A stretch of 64,000 bases of DNA, taken from contig CAJXUQ010000007.1 of NCBI GenBank assembly GCA_913061145.1, positions 99,562 through 163,561 of the forward strand. Reading direction: 5' to 3'. Below, piece by piece: positions 19,307 through 28,351 of this stretch. How positions within the stretch are numbered: the stretch's first letter is position 1; each line of letters starts with the position of its first letter. The position numbers were made by a program, and so were the translations under genes. The DNA is from an uncultured Haliea sp. (GTDB taxonomy: Bacteria; Pseudomonadota; Gammaproteobacteria; Pseudomonadales; Halieaceae). The notes under the pieces were generated by a model. That model saw nothing but the letters and a program-made list of their open reading frames with translations, made no database searches and was not told the DNA's origin.

Positions 19307-20644
19307 TTAGCCGTCCAGCGGCTCAACGCGGATTCTGACGACCTGGCCCTCGATGGTGTCCAGTGCCTCGATTTGCGCAACGGCCGCGTCGACCCGACCC
19401 TGGGCTGCGCGATTGGTCAGGACGATCAGCGGTACCGTCGTCTGCCCCGGCGCGGGCGCCTTCTGGATCAACGCCTCGATACTGATACCGTGGTCACTGA
19501 AAATGGTGGCAATACGCGACAGCACGCCGGTGCGATCCTCGGCCTCCATGCGCAGGTACCAGGGTGTCTCCACGTCGGCCATGGGCACAATGGGCAGATC
19601 GCGCAGGGCTTCATTCGAGAACGACAGGGAGGGCACCCGGCTGACCTGGCCTGCGCTCAGGTCCCGAGCCAGGTCAACCAGGTCGGCGACCACTGCAGAT
19701 GCGGTGGGTTTGCCACCGGCGCCTGCACCGTAATACAGCGTCGGCCCGACGGCGCTGCCCTCGACCAGCACCGCGTTCTTCACGCCATTCACATTGGCCA
19801 GCAGGCGGTCTTCCGGAATCAGTGTCGGGTGCACACGCAACTCCACACCGCGCGGCCCCTGCTTGGCGATACCCAGATGCTTCACCCGGTACCCCAGTTC
19901 TTCGGCGTAGTCCAGGTCCTGAGGCGTGAGGCGCGTGATGCCCTCGGTGTACACCGAGGCAAACTGCAGGGGAATGCCGAAGGCGATGGATGCCAGAATC
20001 ACCAGCTTGTGAGCCGCATCAATCCCTTCCACGTCGAAGGTCGGGTCGGCCTCCGCGTAGCCCAGGGCCTGCGCCTCCGCCAGCACGTCGGAAAACTCCC
20101 GACGGTGCTCACGCATTTCGCTGAGGATAAAGTTTCCGGTGCCGTTGATGATGCCCGCCAGCCATTCGATATGGTTCCCCGCCAGGCCCTCACGCAGGGC
20201 CTTGATGATCGGGATGCCACCCGCCACCGCCGCCTCATAGCGCACTGCCACATTGTGTTCCGCCGCCAGCGCAAACAACTCATTGCCGTGTTCCGCAATG
20301 AGCGCCTTGTTTGCCGTCACCACGTGCTTGCCGGCGAGGATGGCGGCCTCTACCAGCTCGCGGGCCACGGTGGTGCCACCAATCAGCTCCACCAGCACGT
20401 CGACCTCGGGGTCTGCCACAACGTCGAAAATGTCCCGGCTGACGCGCACGCCCGCGGTATTGCAGGCCGGGTTATCACGGCGCGCACCGATGTGCACGAT
20501 GGCCAGCGGCGCCTGGGCGCGGGCCGCAATCGCCTCGGCATTTTCCCGCAGCAGGTTGAACGTCCCGCTGCCCACTGTCCCGAGGCCGCAGAGGCCAATT
20601 CTCACGGGTTGCACCACGTTCTCCCCTGTTGCTTCAGCTGTCAT
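19307..20644 (-). CDS. hom: Homoserine dehydrogenase
   Basis: NAD(P)-dependent reduction of aspartate semialdehyde to homoserine. 445 residues: Rossmann motif GLCGLGTVGSGTF near residue 17, catalytic core with GIINGTGNFIL and EADPTFDVEGIDAAHKL, and a C-terminal ACT domain (from about 360; RTGVLSRIATIFSDHGI), the usual threonine-sensing module. It is monofunctional, with no fused aspartokinase. Three bases separate it from the upstream aminotransferase gene. Confidence 0.96.
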   Translation of the reverse strand: MTAEATGENVVQPVRIGLCGLGTVGSGTFNLLRENAEAIAARAQAPLAIVHIGARRDNPACNTAGVRVSRDIFDVVADPEVDVLVELIGGTTVARELVEAAILAGKHVVTANKALIAEHGNELFALAAEHNVAVRYEAAVAGGIPIIKALREGLAGNHIEWLAGIINGTGNFILSEMREHRREFSDVLAEAQALGYAEADPTFDVEGIDAAHKLVILASIAFGIPLQFASVYTEGITRLTPQDLDYAEELGYRVKHLGIAKQGPRGVELRVHPTLIPEDRLLANVNGVKNAVLVEGSAVGPTLYYGAGAGGKPTASAVVADLVDLARDLSAGQVSRVPSLSFSNEALRDLPIVPMADVETPWYLRMEAEDRTGVLSRIATIFSDHGISIEALIQKAPAPGQTTVPLIVLTNRAAQGRVDAAVAQIEALDTIEGQVVRIRVEPLDG

Positions 20645-20647
20645 TGA

Positions 20648-21844
20648 TCACGCTGCTCCCGTGTGGCCATCGGCGCGAAACATACGCTTGATATTGCGCA
20701 GTGCCTGCCGGGTGCGGTGCTCATTCTCGATCAGGCCAAAACGCACGTAGCCCTCGCCATATTCACCGAAGCCGACACCGGGTGACACCGCCACCTGCGC
20801 CTCCTGTAACAGCTTCTTGCTGAACTCCAGAGACCCCAGCGGCTGGTAGAACTCGGGGATACGCGCCCACACAAACATGGTCGCCCGCGGTGGCGTGACG
20901 GGCCAGCCCAGCGCATTCAGGCCGCCGCACAGCACATCGCGCCGCGCCTTGTACATGGCGTTGATTTCCTGCACACAGGTCTGGTCCCCCTCCAGGGCCG
21001 CGATGGCCGCGACCTGGATGGGTGTGAACATGCCGTAGTCGAGATAGGACTTCATACGCCCCAGCGCGCCGACCAGCTGCCGGTTGCCGCAGCAGAAGCC
21101 CACACGCCAGCCCGGCATGTTGTAGCTCTTGGACATGCTGAAGAACTCTACCGCCACTTCCCTCGCGCCCTCTACCTGCAGGATCGATGGGGCAACATAG
21201 CCGTCATAGCAGAGGTCGGCGTAGGCAAGGTCCTGCACTACCCATATCTGGTGTTCTCGGGCGACGGCGATGACCCGCTCGAAGAACTCCAGTTCCACCA
21301 CCTGGCCGGTGGGGTTGGAGGGAAAACTCAACACCAGCATCTTGGGCCTGGGCCAGCTGTTGCGGATCGCGTTTTCCAGTTCATCAAAGAAGCTGCTTTC
21401 ATCTCCCATCGGCACGTGACGGATGTCTGCGCCCGAGATCACAAAACCGTAGGGGTGAATAGGATACGCCGGGTTGGGCACCAGAATGGCGTCGCCGGGT
21501 CCGGTTGTGGCCAGTGCGAGGTGGGCCAGGCCTTCTTTCGAGCCCAGCGTGACAATCGCCTCGCTGTTCGGATCCAGAGTGACGTTGTAGCGCCGCTGGT
21601 ACCAGTCGCAGATCGCCTTACGCAACCGGGGGATACCCTTGGACTGGGAGTAGCGGTGCGTGTCGCCGCGGCGCGCCGTCTCCACCAGCTTGTCAACAAT
21701 ATGCGACGGCGTGGGCTGGTCCGGGTTGCCCATACCGAAGTCAATAATGTCCTGGCCCGCCGCGCGCGCCTGCTGCTTCAGTTCACCGATAATATTGAAT
21801 ACATAAGGGGGCAGGCGCTGAATGCGCTGAAACTGGTCTTCCAC
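20648..21844 (-). CDS. alaC: PLP-dependent aminotransferase, AlaC type
   Basis: Class I/II fold-type I aminotransferase of 398 residues; PLP Lys in [16 protein letters not shown], with [10 protein letters not shown] near the N-terminus. The sequence type is that of the glutamate-pyruvate aminotransferase AlaC, which is encoded upstream of hom in many gammaproteobacteria. First gene of the hom-thrC operon. A related aspartate/LL-DAP aminotransferase role cannot be excluded from sequence alone. Confidence 0.85.
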   Translation of the reverse strand: MEDQFQRIQRLPPYVFNIIGELKQQARAAGQDIIDFGMGNPDQPTPSHIVDKLVETARRGDTHRYSQSKGIPRLRKAICDWYQRRYNVTLDPNSEAIVTLGSKEGLAHLALATTGPGDAILVPNPAYPIHPYGFVISGADIRHVPMGDESSFFDELENAIRNSWPRPKMLVLSFPSNPTGQVVELEFFERVIAVAREHQIWVVQDLAYADLCYDGYVAPSILQVEGAREVAVEFFSMSKSYNMPGWRVGFCCGNRQLVGALGRMKSYLDYGMFTPIQVAAIAALEGDQTCVQEINAMYKARRDVLCGGLNALGWPVTPPRATMFVWARIPEFYQPLGSLEFSKKLLQEAQVAVSPGVGFGEYGEGYVRFGLIENEHRTRQALRNIKRMFRADGHTGAA

Positions 21845-21904
21845 GGCACTGGGACTCGGTTGGGCAAACCCCTGAGGGGCTGCAATCTAAAAAAAAGGTG
21901 GCAA

Positions 21905-21933
21905 ACAGTACTGAGTCCATCCCGGCCTGTCAA
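21905..21933 (-). promoter_or_regulatory. Candidate promoter of the alaC-hom-thrC operon
   Basis: On the minus strand: perfect -35 TTGACA (21933-21928), 17-bp spacer, weak -10 TACTGT (21910-21905), about 60 bases before the alaC ATG. The -35 overlaps the loop and arm of an 8-bp hairpin (21922-21929 with 21939-21946) that could end dsbC transcription. A T-tract follows about 25 bases later, too far for a textbook terminator. Confidence 0.4.
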
Positions 21934-21966
21934 CGGAGCAGGCCGGCGAAACGCCGCGTCCGGGCG

Positions 21967-22716
21967 CTATTCCAGACCGAGGGTACCCATCAGCTCATCG
22001 GCGGGCTGGTAGCCCGGGATCATCTGGCCGGTGGCCGTGATAATGGCTGGCGTGCCACGCACGCCCATCGACTGCCCGAGCTGGTACTGATCAGCCACCG
22101 GCGAGCCCTGGCAGACGTTGTCCGCCATCGACTCGCCGTTCTTCAGGCGCGTCAGCGCATCGGCCCGATCGTCAGCACACCATGCGGTGGCCAGTTTACG
22201 GTAGCCCTCCGATGCCAGCCCGGAGCGCGGGTAGGCCAGATAGCGCACCTCCACACCGCGTTTGTTCAGTTCCGGCACCTCGCGATGCAGCTTCTGGCAG
22301 TAAAAGCAGGTGACGTCGGTAAAGACGGTGATGTGTGAACGCGCCTCGCCCTGCGCCGGGAAGATGATCATGTCGGCCGGTGACAGCCCGGCCAGTTGCT
22401 CGGCGCGCTGCCCGTCGCGACGTTTCTCCGCCAGATTGACGTAACCCGCGGGCCCCACCGTAAACAGGTCGCCGACAATGAAGAACTGGCCACTGCGATT
22501 GGCGTATACCAGCGGACCGTCAACCAGCTGCACTGCATACATTCCATCGATCTCACTGTGCTCAACCGTACTGACCTTGAGACCGTTGGCGGGACTTTCG
22601 AGCATCTTGCGCAGGGAGTCCACGATGTCCGCAGGCACCGGCTCTGCGGCCCTGACAGAAAAGACGGACCCGGTCAGCACGCAGGCCAGCACCAGGGACA
22701 GGACTCGGTTGATCAT
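21967..22716 (-). CDS. dsbC: Thiol:disulfide interchange protein DsbC
   Basis: Periplasmic disulfide isomerase. From the ATG at 22716 the 249-residue precursor has a signal peptide (MINRVLSLVLACVLTGSVFSVRA, then AEPVP), an N-terminal dimerisation domain and a thioredoxin fold. The active site is CFYC (DVTCFYCQKLH) in place of the common CGYC, and the cis-Pro loop is VRGTPAI. The position between xerD and the hom operon matches Pseudomonas. A second Cys pair is near the C-terminus (AWCADD ... NVCQGS). Confidence 0.93.
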   Translation of the reverse strand: MINRVLSLVLACVLTGSVFSVRAAEPVPADIVDSLRKMLESPANGLKVSTVEHSEIDGMYAVQLVDGPLVYANRSGQFFIVGDLFTVGPAGYVNLAEKRRDGQRAEQLAGLSPADMIIFPAQGEARSHITVFTDVTCFYCQKLHREVPELNKRGVEVRYLAYPRSGLASEGYRKLATAWCADDRADALTRLKNGESMADNVCQGSPVADQYQLGQSMGVRGTPAIITATGQMIPGYQPADELMGTLGLE

Positions 22717-22808
22717 GAATATTCCTCGTTTACGGGCGGCCTGTGCCGCCGGGATTCGTGTTCTGCGGCAATTTGGAACGCAGGGCATGCGACAAGTTCC
22801 ACCGGCCC

Positions 22809-23714
22809 TCAACCCCGCGGATGGTGGCGCGCGTGCAGCTCCTGCATGCGCTGCCGGGCAACGTGGGTGTAGATCTGGGTTGTCGTCAGGTCGCGGTGCC
22901 CAAGCAACATCTGCACCACGCGCAGGTCTGCGCCGTGGTTCAGCAGGTGCGTGGCGAACGCATGACGCAGCGTGTGCGGCGACAGCGGTTTATTGATTCC
23001 GGCGCGCAGCGCGTAGAGTTTAATACGATACCAGAACGCTTGGCGAGTCATCATGCTGCCGCGGCGGCTGGGAAATACCGCCTCACTGGGTACACCCCTC
23101 AGCAGTTCCTGCCGGGGACCGGCAAAAAACCGCTGCAACCAGCTGAGCGCCTCCTCCCCCATTGGCACCAGACGTTCCTTGCTGCCTTTGCCAAACACGC
23201 GCACAACGCCCTGGTTCAGGCTCACCTGCACCAGCTGCAGGCCGGTAAGCTCGGACACCCGCAGGCCGCAGGCGTAGAGCAGCTCCAGCATGGCCCTGTC
23301 GCGAAACTCCAGCGCGTCTCCCGTATCCGGTGCCGCCAGCAGGCGCTCGACATCCTGCTCAGACAGGGATTTTGGCAGGGGGCGCCCCAGCTGCGGACTG
23401 TCGATATCGAGTGTCGGGTCTGCGTCAAGCCGCCCTTCGCGCAGCAGATAGCGGTAGAAACCACGGACGCAGGACATGAAACGCGCCGTCGAGCGCGGGG
23501 ATTGCCCCTTGCCGAGGCGGGCCGCCAGATAGGCCTGCAGGTCGATGCGGTCCGCCTCCAGCAGCTTCGCCTGGCGGCCGGCAAGCCACAGCTGGTAGTG
23601 GCCCAGATCGCGGCGGTAGGCCTCGAGCGTGTTGCCGCTAAGGCCTTTCTCCATCCACAGGGCGTCGAGATACTGCTCGATGACGGGGTCTGTGGCATCA
23701 GTTTGCGTGGGCAT
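22809..23714 (-). CDS. xerD: Site-specific tyrosine recombinase XerD
   Basis: With XerC it resolves chromosome dimers at dif. 301 residues: N-terminal SAM-like core-binding domain, then the catalytic domain with the R-K-H-R-H-Y set (R in CGLRVSEL, K in GKGSKERLVP, H and R in SPHTLRHAFATHLL, H in LLGHRDL, Tyr in TTQIYTHV). Housekeeping context (dsbC, rplS) and length argue against a mobile-element integrase. Confidence 0.95.
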   Translation of the reverse strand: MPTQTDATDPVIEQYLDALWMEKGLSGNTLEAYRRDLGHYQLWLAGRQAKLLEADRIDLQAYLAARLGKGQSPRSTARFMSCVRGFYRYLLREGRLDADPTLDIDSPQLGRPLPKSLSEQDVERLLAAPDTGDALEFRDRAMLELLYACGLRVSELTGLQLVQVSLNQGVVRVFGKGSKERLVPMGEEALSWLQRFFAGPRQELLRGVPSEAVFPSRRGSMMTRQAFWYRIKLYALRAGINKPLSPHTLRHAFATHLLNHGADLRVVQMLLGHRDLTTTQIYTHVARQRMQELHARHHPRG

Positions 23715-23770
23715 GGGGGACTAGCCTAGCACCGTTTTACCACGCACAGAACTGCGGAAACCCGGCGCAC

Positions 23771-23797
23771 AAAAAAGCGGCCGCAGGGGCCGCTTCT
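23771..23797 (-). terminator. Rho-independent terminator after rplS
   Basis: Perfect 8-bp stem AAGCGGCC/GGCCGCTT (23775-23782 with 23788-23795), 5-base loop, followed on the minus strand by a T-run (complement of AAAAAA at 23771-23776). It ends the rpsP-rimM-trmD-rplS transcript about 20 bases after the rplS stop. Confidence 0.9.
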
Positions 23798-23814
23798 GAT
23801 AGCGAGCACCGGCC

Positions 23815-24174
23815 TTACTTGGCAGTGAGCTTTTCCTTGATGCGCGCCGCTTTACCAGACAGCTCACGCAGGTAGTAGAGCTTGGCCTGGCGCACGTCAC
23901 CACGGCGCTTGACCGTCACGCTGTCGACCAGCGGGCTGTACGCCTGGAACGTACGTTCCACACCCACGCCGTGGGAGATCTTGCGCACGGTGAATGCCGA
24001 GTTCAGGCCGCGGTTACGCTTGGCAATACACACGCCCTCGAACGCCTGCAGACGCTCACGGTTGCCTTCCTTGACTTTCACCTGCACCACCACCGTGTCA
24101 CCGGGGCTGAACTCGGGCAGATCCTTTTGCATCTGTTCAGCATCAAGCTGAGAGATAATCTTGTTGGTGCTCAT
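23815..24174 (-). CDS. rplS: 50S ribosomal protein L19
   Basis: 119 residues, the expected size; [35 protein letters not shown] and the C-terminal [24 protein letters not shown] segment (here [19 protein letters not shown]) are diagnostic. Located at the 30S-50S subunit interface. Last gene of rpsP-rimM-trmD-rplS and followed by a clear terminator. Confidence 0.98.
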   Translation of the reverse strand: MSTNKIISQLDAEQMQKDLPEFSPGDTVVVQVKVKEGNRERLQAFEGVCIAKRNRGLNSAFTVRKISHGVGVERTFQAYSPLVDSVTVKRRGDVRQAKLYYLRELSGKAARIKEKLTAK

Positions 24175-24219
24175 GGTGCGCTCCTGTCATTTAACGTGCG
24201 TAGCTTCACAGCTAGCGTA

Positions 24220-24972
24220 TCAACTCAAATTCCGTTCCTGGCGATACAGTGCCAGCAATTCCTGTTCCTCGGCCGTCAGGGCCCTGCCCTCCAGCAGGTC
24301 CGGGCGCCGCTCCAGCGTGCGACCCAGCGCCTGCTTGAGGCGCCAGCGGCGGATCTTCTCATGATCGCCGCTGAGCAATACGTCCGGTACTGCCTGCTCC
24401 CCATAGACTTCGGGGCGGGTGTAGTGCGGGCAATCCAGCAGGCCGTCTGCAAAGGAGTCTTCCTGTGCCGACAGTGCGTGCCCCAACACACCCGGCAGCT
24501 GCCGGATTACCGCGTCCATGACCACCATGGCCGCCAACTCACCGCCCGAGAGCACGTAATCGCCGATGGAAAGCTCTTCATCGACTTCGCGCTCTATCAG
24601 GCGTTCATCCACACCTTCGTAGCGGCCCGCCACCAGCACCAGCGCTCTTTCCTGCGCCAGACTGACCGCCTTGCGGTGATCAAACCTGCGTCCCTGCGGC
24701 GACAGGTAGATCACGCGGGCAGGCTCCGCTGCCTGCTCCCTGGCTGCGCGTATCGCCTGCTCCAGGGGTGCCACTTTCATCACCATGCCGGGACCACCGC
24801 CAAAAGGCCTGTCGTCCACCGTACGGTGGCGGTCGTCAGTGAAGTCCCGGGGGTTGCTGTGGCTGAGCCCCACCAGCCCCTGCTGCACCGCGCGCCCGGT
24901 AATACCGTGCTCGCTGACCGCGCTGAACATGTCGGGGAACAGGCTCACCAAAGCAATGTGCATGTGCGCCAT
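24220..24972 (-). CDS. trmD: tRNA (guanine-37-N1)-methyltransferase
   Basis: SPOUT-fold enzyme making m1G37 next to the anticodon and preventing +1 frameshifting. 250 residues from the first ATG; a start three codons in ([13 protein letters not shown]) fits the family equally well. The trefoil-knot SAM site is visible in [23 protein letters not shown] and [18 protein letters not shown]. Encoded 20 bases after rimM. Confidence 0.97.
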   Translation of the reverse strand: MAHMHIALVSLFPDMFSAVSEHGITGRAVQQGLVGLSHSNPRDFTDDRHRTVDDRPFGGGPGMVMKVAPLEQAIRAAREQAAEPARVIYLSPQGRRFDHRKAVSLAQERALVLVAGRYEGVDERLIEREVDEELSIGDYVLSGGELAAMVVMDAVIRQLPGVLGHALSAQEDSFADGLLDCPHYTRPEVYGEQAVPDVLLSGDHEKIRRWRLKQALGRTLERRPDLLEGRALTAEEQELLALYRQERNLS

Positions 24973-24992
24973 CCGCCCCCCGTGAACCGCTC

Positions 24993-25532
24993 CTAGTCTT
25001 CCGGGAACCAGTCCACATCAATCCGTCCCGACTCTACATCAACCTGCCGCACCGTCGTGCCGGGCAGCCAGGGAATGAGCCGTTCCCGCTGGTCAATGCT
25101 GCCCTCACAGGGCTTCACCACCAGCACGTCATTCGCTCCGGTCTCAATCAGGTAATCAACCGCGCCGAGCAGCACCTGACCGTTCTCCGTGTGACACCAG
25201 ACCTGCAAACCCTGCAGCTGGTGCCAGTAATAATCGCCGTCTTCCAGTTCCGGCAGGGCATCACTGTCGACGCTGACCTCCAGGCCCTGGAATGTCTCGG
25301 CAAGGTCTCGGCTATCGACACCGCGGATATGGGCCACCAGCCCCTTGCCCTGCCTGCGTCCCTGATCGAACTCGATGGCCTCATAGCCACCGCGGCGCTG
25401 CACCTTCACACCCTTGAACTCGAGGAAGTTCTCCATCGGTTCCGTGAATGAATGAACCCGCACCCAACCCTTGATCCCGTAGCAGCCACTGATGCGGCCG
25501 ATGACGAGGCGTTCGCTGGCGGCTTCATTCAT
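24993..25532 (-). CDS. rimM: Ribosome maturation factor RimM
   Basis: Binds S19 and assists 30S head assembly. The ATG at 25532 gives 179 residues: RimM N-terminal barrel ([24 protein letters not shown]) and C-terminal PRC-barrel ([13 protein letters not shown] ... [24 protein letters not shown]). It stands 16 bases after rpsP in the conserved operon. Confidence 0.97.
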   Translation of the reverse strand: MNEAASERLVIGRISGCYGIKGWVRVHSFTEPMENFLEFKGVKVQRRGGYEAIEFDQGRRQGKGLVAHIRGVDSRDLAETFQGLEVSVDSDALPELEDGDYYWHQLQGLQVWCHTENGQVLLGAVDYLIETGANDVLVVKPCEGSIDQRERLIPWLPGTTVRQVDVESGRIDVDWFPED

Positions 25533-25548
25533 CCTCGGTGGCGCTGTC

Positions 25549-25797
25549 TCAGGCCGCTGTGGCAGCTTCCTTGACCAGCTTCGCCACACGGTCGGACAGC
25601 TGTGCACCCTGGCTCTGCCAGAACGCTACACGCTCGACGTCAACGTTGAGGCGCACTTCCTGACCACGGGCAACCGGGTTGAAGAAGCCGACGCGCTCAA
25701 TGAAGCGGCCATCGCGTGATTTGCGGCTGTCAGTCACCGTCAGATGATAGAAAGGGCGCTTCTTGGCACCACCACGAGAAAGACGAATTGTTACCAT
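25549..25797 (-). CDS. rpsP: 30S ribosomal protein S16
   Basis: 82 residues from the ATG at 25797. [21 protein letters not shown] and the following [14 protein letters not shown] are diagnostic. First gene of rpsP-rimM-trmD-rplS. Longer in-frame extensions upstream of the ATG have no family support. Confidence 0.98.
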   Translation of the reverse strand: MVTIRLSRGGAKKRPFYHLTVTDSRKSRDGRFIERVGFFNPVARGQEVRLNVDVERVAFWQSQGAQLSDRVAKLVKEAATAA

Positions 25798-25912
25798 ATT
25801 CCGTAATTTCCTGAAAATGAGTCGGGATCTGCGGCTAACCTGCCGTCTCACCCACGACAAACACCGGCACCACGGCCGCAAAGGTGGCGTATCATACGGA
25901 ACTTCAGCAGGA

Positions 25913-25940
25913 TTTAAAAGCCCCGCAGGCGGGAAATTTT
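25913..25940 (-). terminator. Possible terminator after ffh
   Basis: Short CCCGC/GCGGG stem (25922-25926 with 25929-25933) followed on the minus strand by CTTTTAAA, 20-40 bases after the ffh stop. The loop is only two bases, so it is weak; partial readthrough into rpsP is likely. Confidence 0.35.
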
Positions 25941-25956
25941 CAAGGATTCTGGGGGC

Positions 25957-27336
25957 TTACCGAAAGGGAAAACCGCCACCACCACCGCCACCCGGCGGCA
26001 TCATGCCGCCGAGGCCGCGCATCATCCGCTCCATGCCACCGCCCTTCATCTTTTTCATCATTTTCTGCATCTGCTTGTGCTGTTTGAGCAGGCGATTGAG
26101 GTCCTGCACCTGGGTACCTGAACCCAGGCAGATTCGCCGCTTGCGTGAGCCGGCTATCAGGTCCGGGTTGCGCCGTTCCTTGACCGTCATGGAGTTGATC
26201 ATGGCCTCCATGCGCGCAAACATCTTCATGTCGAGATTCTGCTGCGCCATCTGCGCCATGTTGCCCATGCCCGGCAGCTTATCGAGCATGCCGGTGATGC
26301 CCCCCATGTTGTTCATCTGCTGCAACTGGTCGCGAAAATCCTCCAGGTCAAAGCGCCCGCCTTTCTTTACCTTGCGTGCAAGGCGCTCGGCCTTTTGCTT
26401 GTCGACCTTTTGCTCGGCCTCCTCGATCAGCGACAGCACGTCGCCCATGCCGAGAATGCGGGACGCCAGCCGGTCCGGGTGGAATGGATCCAGCGCCTGG
26501 GTTTTCTCGCCCACACCCAGGAACTTGATCGGCTTGCCTGTGATGGTGCGCACCGAGAGTGCGGCACCACCGCGGGTATCTGCATCCACCTTGGTCAGGA
26601 TAACGCCGGTGAGTGGCAGTGCTTGGCCGAAGGCCTTTGCGGTATTCGCGGCATCCTGGCCGGTCATGGCATCCACCACGAACAGTGTCTCTACCGGTTG
26701 CGTCACCCGGTGCAGCTCGGCGATCTCGGCCATCATTGCCTCATCCACCGCGAGGCGCCCTGCGGTATCGATAATCAGCACGTCGCTGAAACGGATGCGG
26801 GCGTGCTCCATCGCCGCTTTGGCGATGTCCACCGGAGCCTGCTGCGACTCACTGGGGAAGAAGTCGACACCCACCTCGGCGGCGAGGGTTTCCAGCTGCT
26901 TGATCGCTGCCGGCCGGTAAACGTCGGCGCTGACCACGGTCACCGATTTCTTGTCGCGCTCTTTGAGCAGGCGCGCCAGCTTGGCGACCGACGTGGTCTT
27001 GCCCGCGCCCTGCAGACCGGCCATGAGGATGATCGCCGGTGGCTGCGTGGCAAGGTTCAGGCCCTCGTTCGCAGTGCCCATGACTGCCTCGAGCTCTGCC
27101 TGCACAATGCGCAGAAACGCCTGGCCGGGGCTCAGGCTTTTGCTCACTTCCTGGCCCAGCGCGCGCTGCTTTACTGCCTCTACGAAGTCCTTGACCACCG
27201 GCAGCGCCACATCGGCCTCCAGCAGGGCCATGCGCACTTCACGCAAGGTCTCCTGGATGTTGTCCTCGGTGAGGCGCGCCTTGCCGGTGATGGCGCGCAA
27301 ACTCTGGGAAAGACGGTCAGACAGGCTCTCGAACAT
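25957..27336 (-). CDS. ffh: Signal recognition particle protein Ffh
   Basis: SRP54 homologue that binds 4.5S RNA and signal sequences of nascent chains and docks with FtsY. 459 residues from the ATG at 27336. N domain helices, then G domain with MAGLQGAGKTTSVAKLA (P-loop), DTAGRLAVDE and TKVDADTRGG; the Met-rich M domain from about residue 300 carries GSRKRRICLGSGT. The tail ends in a Gly/Pro/Met-rich run (GGMMPPGGGGGGG). Divergent from the ccsA-like gene; rpsP operon downstream. Confidence 0.97.
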   Translation of the reverse strand: MFESLSDRLSQSLRAITGKARLTEDNIQETLREVRMALLEADVALPVVKDFVEAVKQRALGQEVSKSLSPGQAFLRIVQAELEAVMGTANEGLNLATQPPAIILMAGLQGAGKTTSVAKLARLLKERDKKSVTVVSADVYRPAAIKQLETLAAEVGVDFFPSESQQAPVDIAKAAMEHARIRFSDVLIIDTAGRLAVDEAMMAEIAELHRVTQPVETLFVVDAMTGQDAANTAKAFGQALPLTGVILTKVDADTRGGAALSVRTITGKPIKFLGVGEKTQALDPFHPDRLASRILGMGDVLSLIEEAEQKVDKQKAERLARKVKKGGRFDLEDFRDQLQQMNNMGGITGMLDKLPGMGNMAQMAQQNLDMKMFARMEAMINSMTVKERRNPDLIAGSRKRRICLGSGTQVQDLNRLLKQHKQMQKMMKKMKGGGMERMMRGLGGMMPPGGGGGGGFPFR

Positions 27337-27434
27337 CGCTAGAACTCTCAGCAGCAGGCGGCCACTATTGCCAATGGCCGGACAAATCGGTACAAAGGGG
27401 CGCAGTATACGCCACCCGGGTCTAACCCCCAACC

Positions 27435-28238
27435 ATGCCACTGCCTCTGCTCGCCATCGCTGCCGCGCTGCTTTACCTGGCAGCTGCGGGACTGCACCTC
27501 ATGCATATCCTGCAGCGAAAACCGCGCCTGAGCACCTCGGTGATCGCCCTGGGGGGCGTGGCATTGGCGTGCCACGCGCTGGTGGCCTGGTCGAGCATCT
27601 TTGACGAGCACAGCGTACACCTGGGGCTGTATCGCATCCTCGCCCTGATTTCCTTCGTCATCAACCTGGTTTGCGTGACCTGGCTGGTACGCTGGCCCTT
27701 GCAGAACCTGTTGATCGTGCTTCTGCCTCTGTCTGCCTCCACCGTACTCATTTCCGCCTTTGCCCCGCAGACCAGCACCACACCGGAAGCGCTGGACAAC
27801 GGCCTGCTGATACATATCGCCTCATCGATTCTGGCCTATGCGGTGCTGACCATCGCCGCCGTGCAGGCCGCCCTGCTGGCGGTTCAGGACAGGCAGTTGA
27901 AACAGCATCGGGCCACCGGCATCGTCAGCTTCCTGCCGCCCCTGCAGCTGATGGAGACCATGCTCTTTGAGCTGGTGTGGATGGGCGTCATACTGCTCAC
28001 CGTGGCAATCGCCACCGGTTTTCTCTTTGTCGACGATTTCTTTGCCCAGCACCTGGTGCACAAAACCGTGCTGACCCTGCTTGCCTGGGTGATCTACTCC
28101 ACGCTCCTCTGGGGGCGCTACCAGCTCGGCTGGCGCAGTCAAACGGCGGTGCGCTTCACCATCGGCGGCTTCCTGCTCCTCATGCTCGCCTTTCTGGGCT
28201 CCAAACTGGTGCTGGAGTTGCTGCTGCAGCGCGGCTAG
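27435..28238 (+). CDS. Cytochrome c assembly family membrane protein (YpjD/CcsA-like)
   Basis: 267 residues with about eight predicted TM helices and the CcsA/YpjD pattern (HMILQRKPRLST-type N-terminus here LHLMHILQRKPRL, a WSSIFDEHSVHLGLYR loop, and a C-terminal HKTVLTLLAWVIYSTLLWGRYQLGWR His-bearing motif). Proteins of this family sit next to ffh in many gammaproteobacteria. A role in haem handling is inferred from the family; the WWD haem-handling motif of CcmC/CcsA is not evident. Confidence 0.85.
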   Translation: MPLPLLAIAAALLYLAAAGLHLMHILQRKPRLSTSVIALGGVALACHALVAWSSIFDEHSVHLGLYRILALISFVINLVCVTWLVRWPLQNLLIVLLPLSASTVLISAFAPQTSTTPEALDNGLLIHIASSILAYAVLTIAAVQAALLAVQDRQLKQHRATGIVSFLPPLQLMETMLFELVWMGVILLTVAIATGFLFVDDFFAQHLVHKTVLTLLAWVIYSTLLWGRYQLGWRSQTAVRFTIGGFLLLMLAFLGSKLVLELLLQRG

Positions 28239-28351
28239 GCCGGCCGATCACGGAAAGGCCCCCACCACTGTGGTGCCGTCCCGGGGGTTGCCCCAGCGAG
28301 CCTTTTTCTTCAAGATACGCGGTCCACTCACGCCAAAGGTTCGCCCCCGCT

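Noticed and set aside
19373..20647. 424-codon plus-strand frame opposite hom
   Set aside because: Shadow of hom; His/Gln/Arg-rich with no family features.
22809..23714. Mobile-element integrase
   Set aside because: The tyrosine recombinase is XerD by length, motifs and its dsbC/rplS neighbourhood.
25957..26010. Simple-sequence repeat of CCACCG
   Set aside because: Codes for the Gly-rich C-terminus of Ffh.
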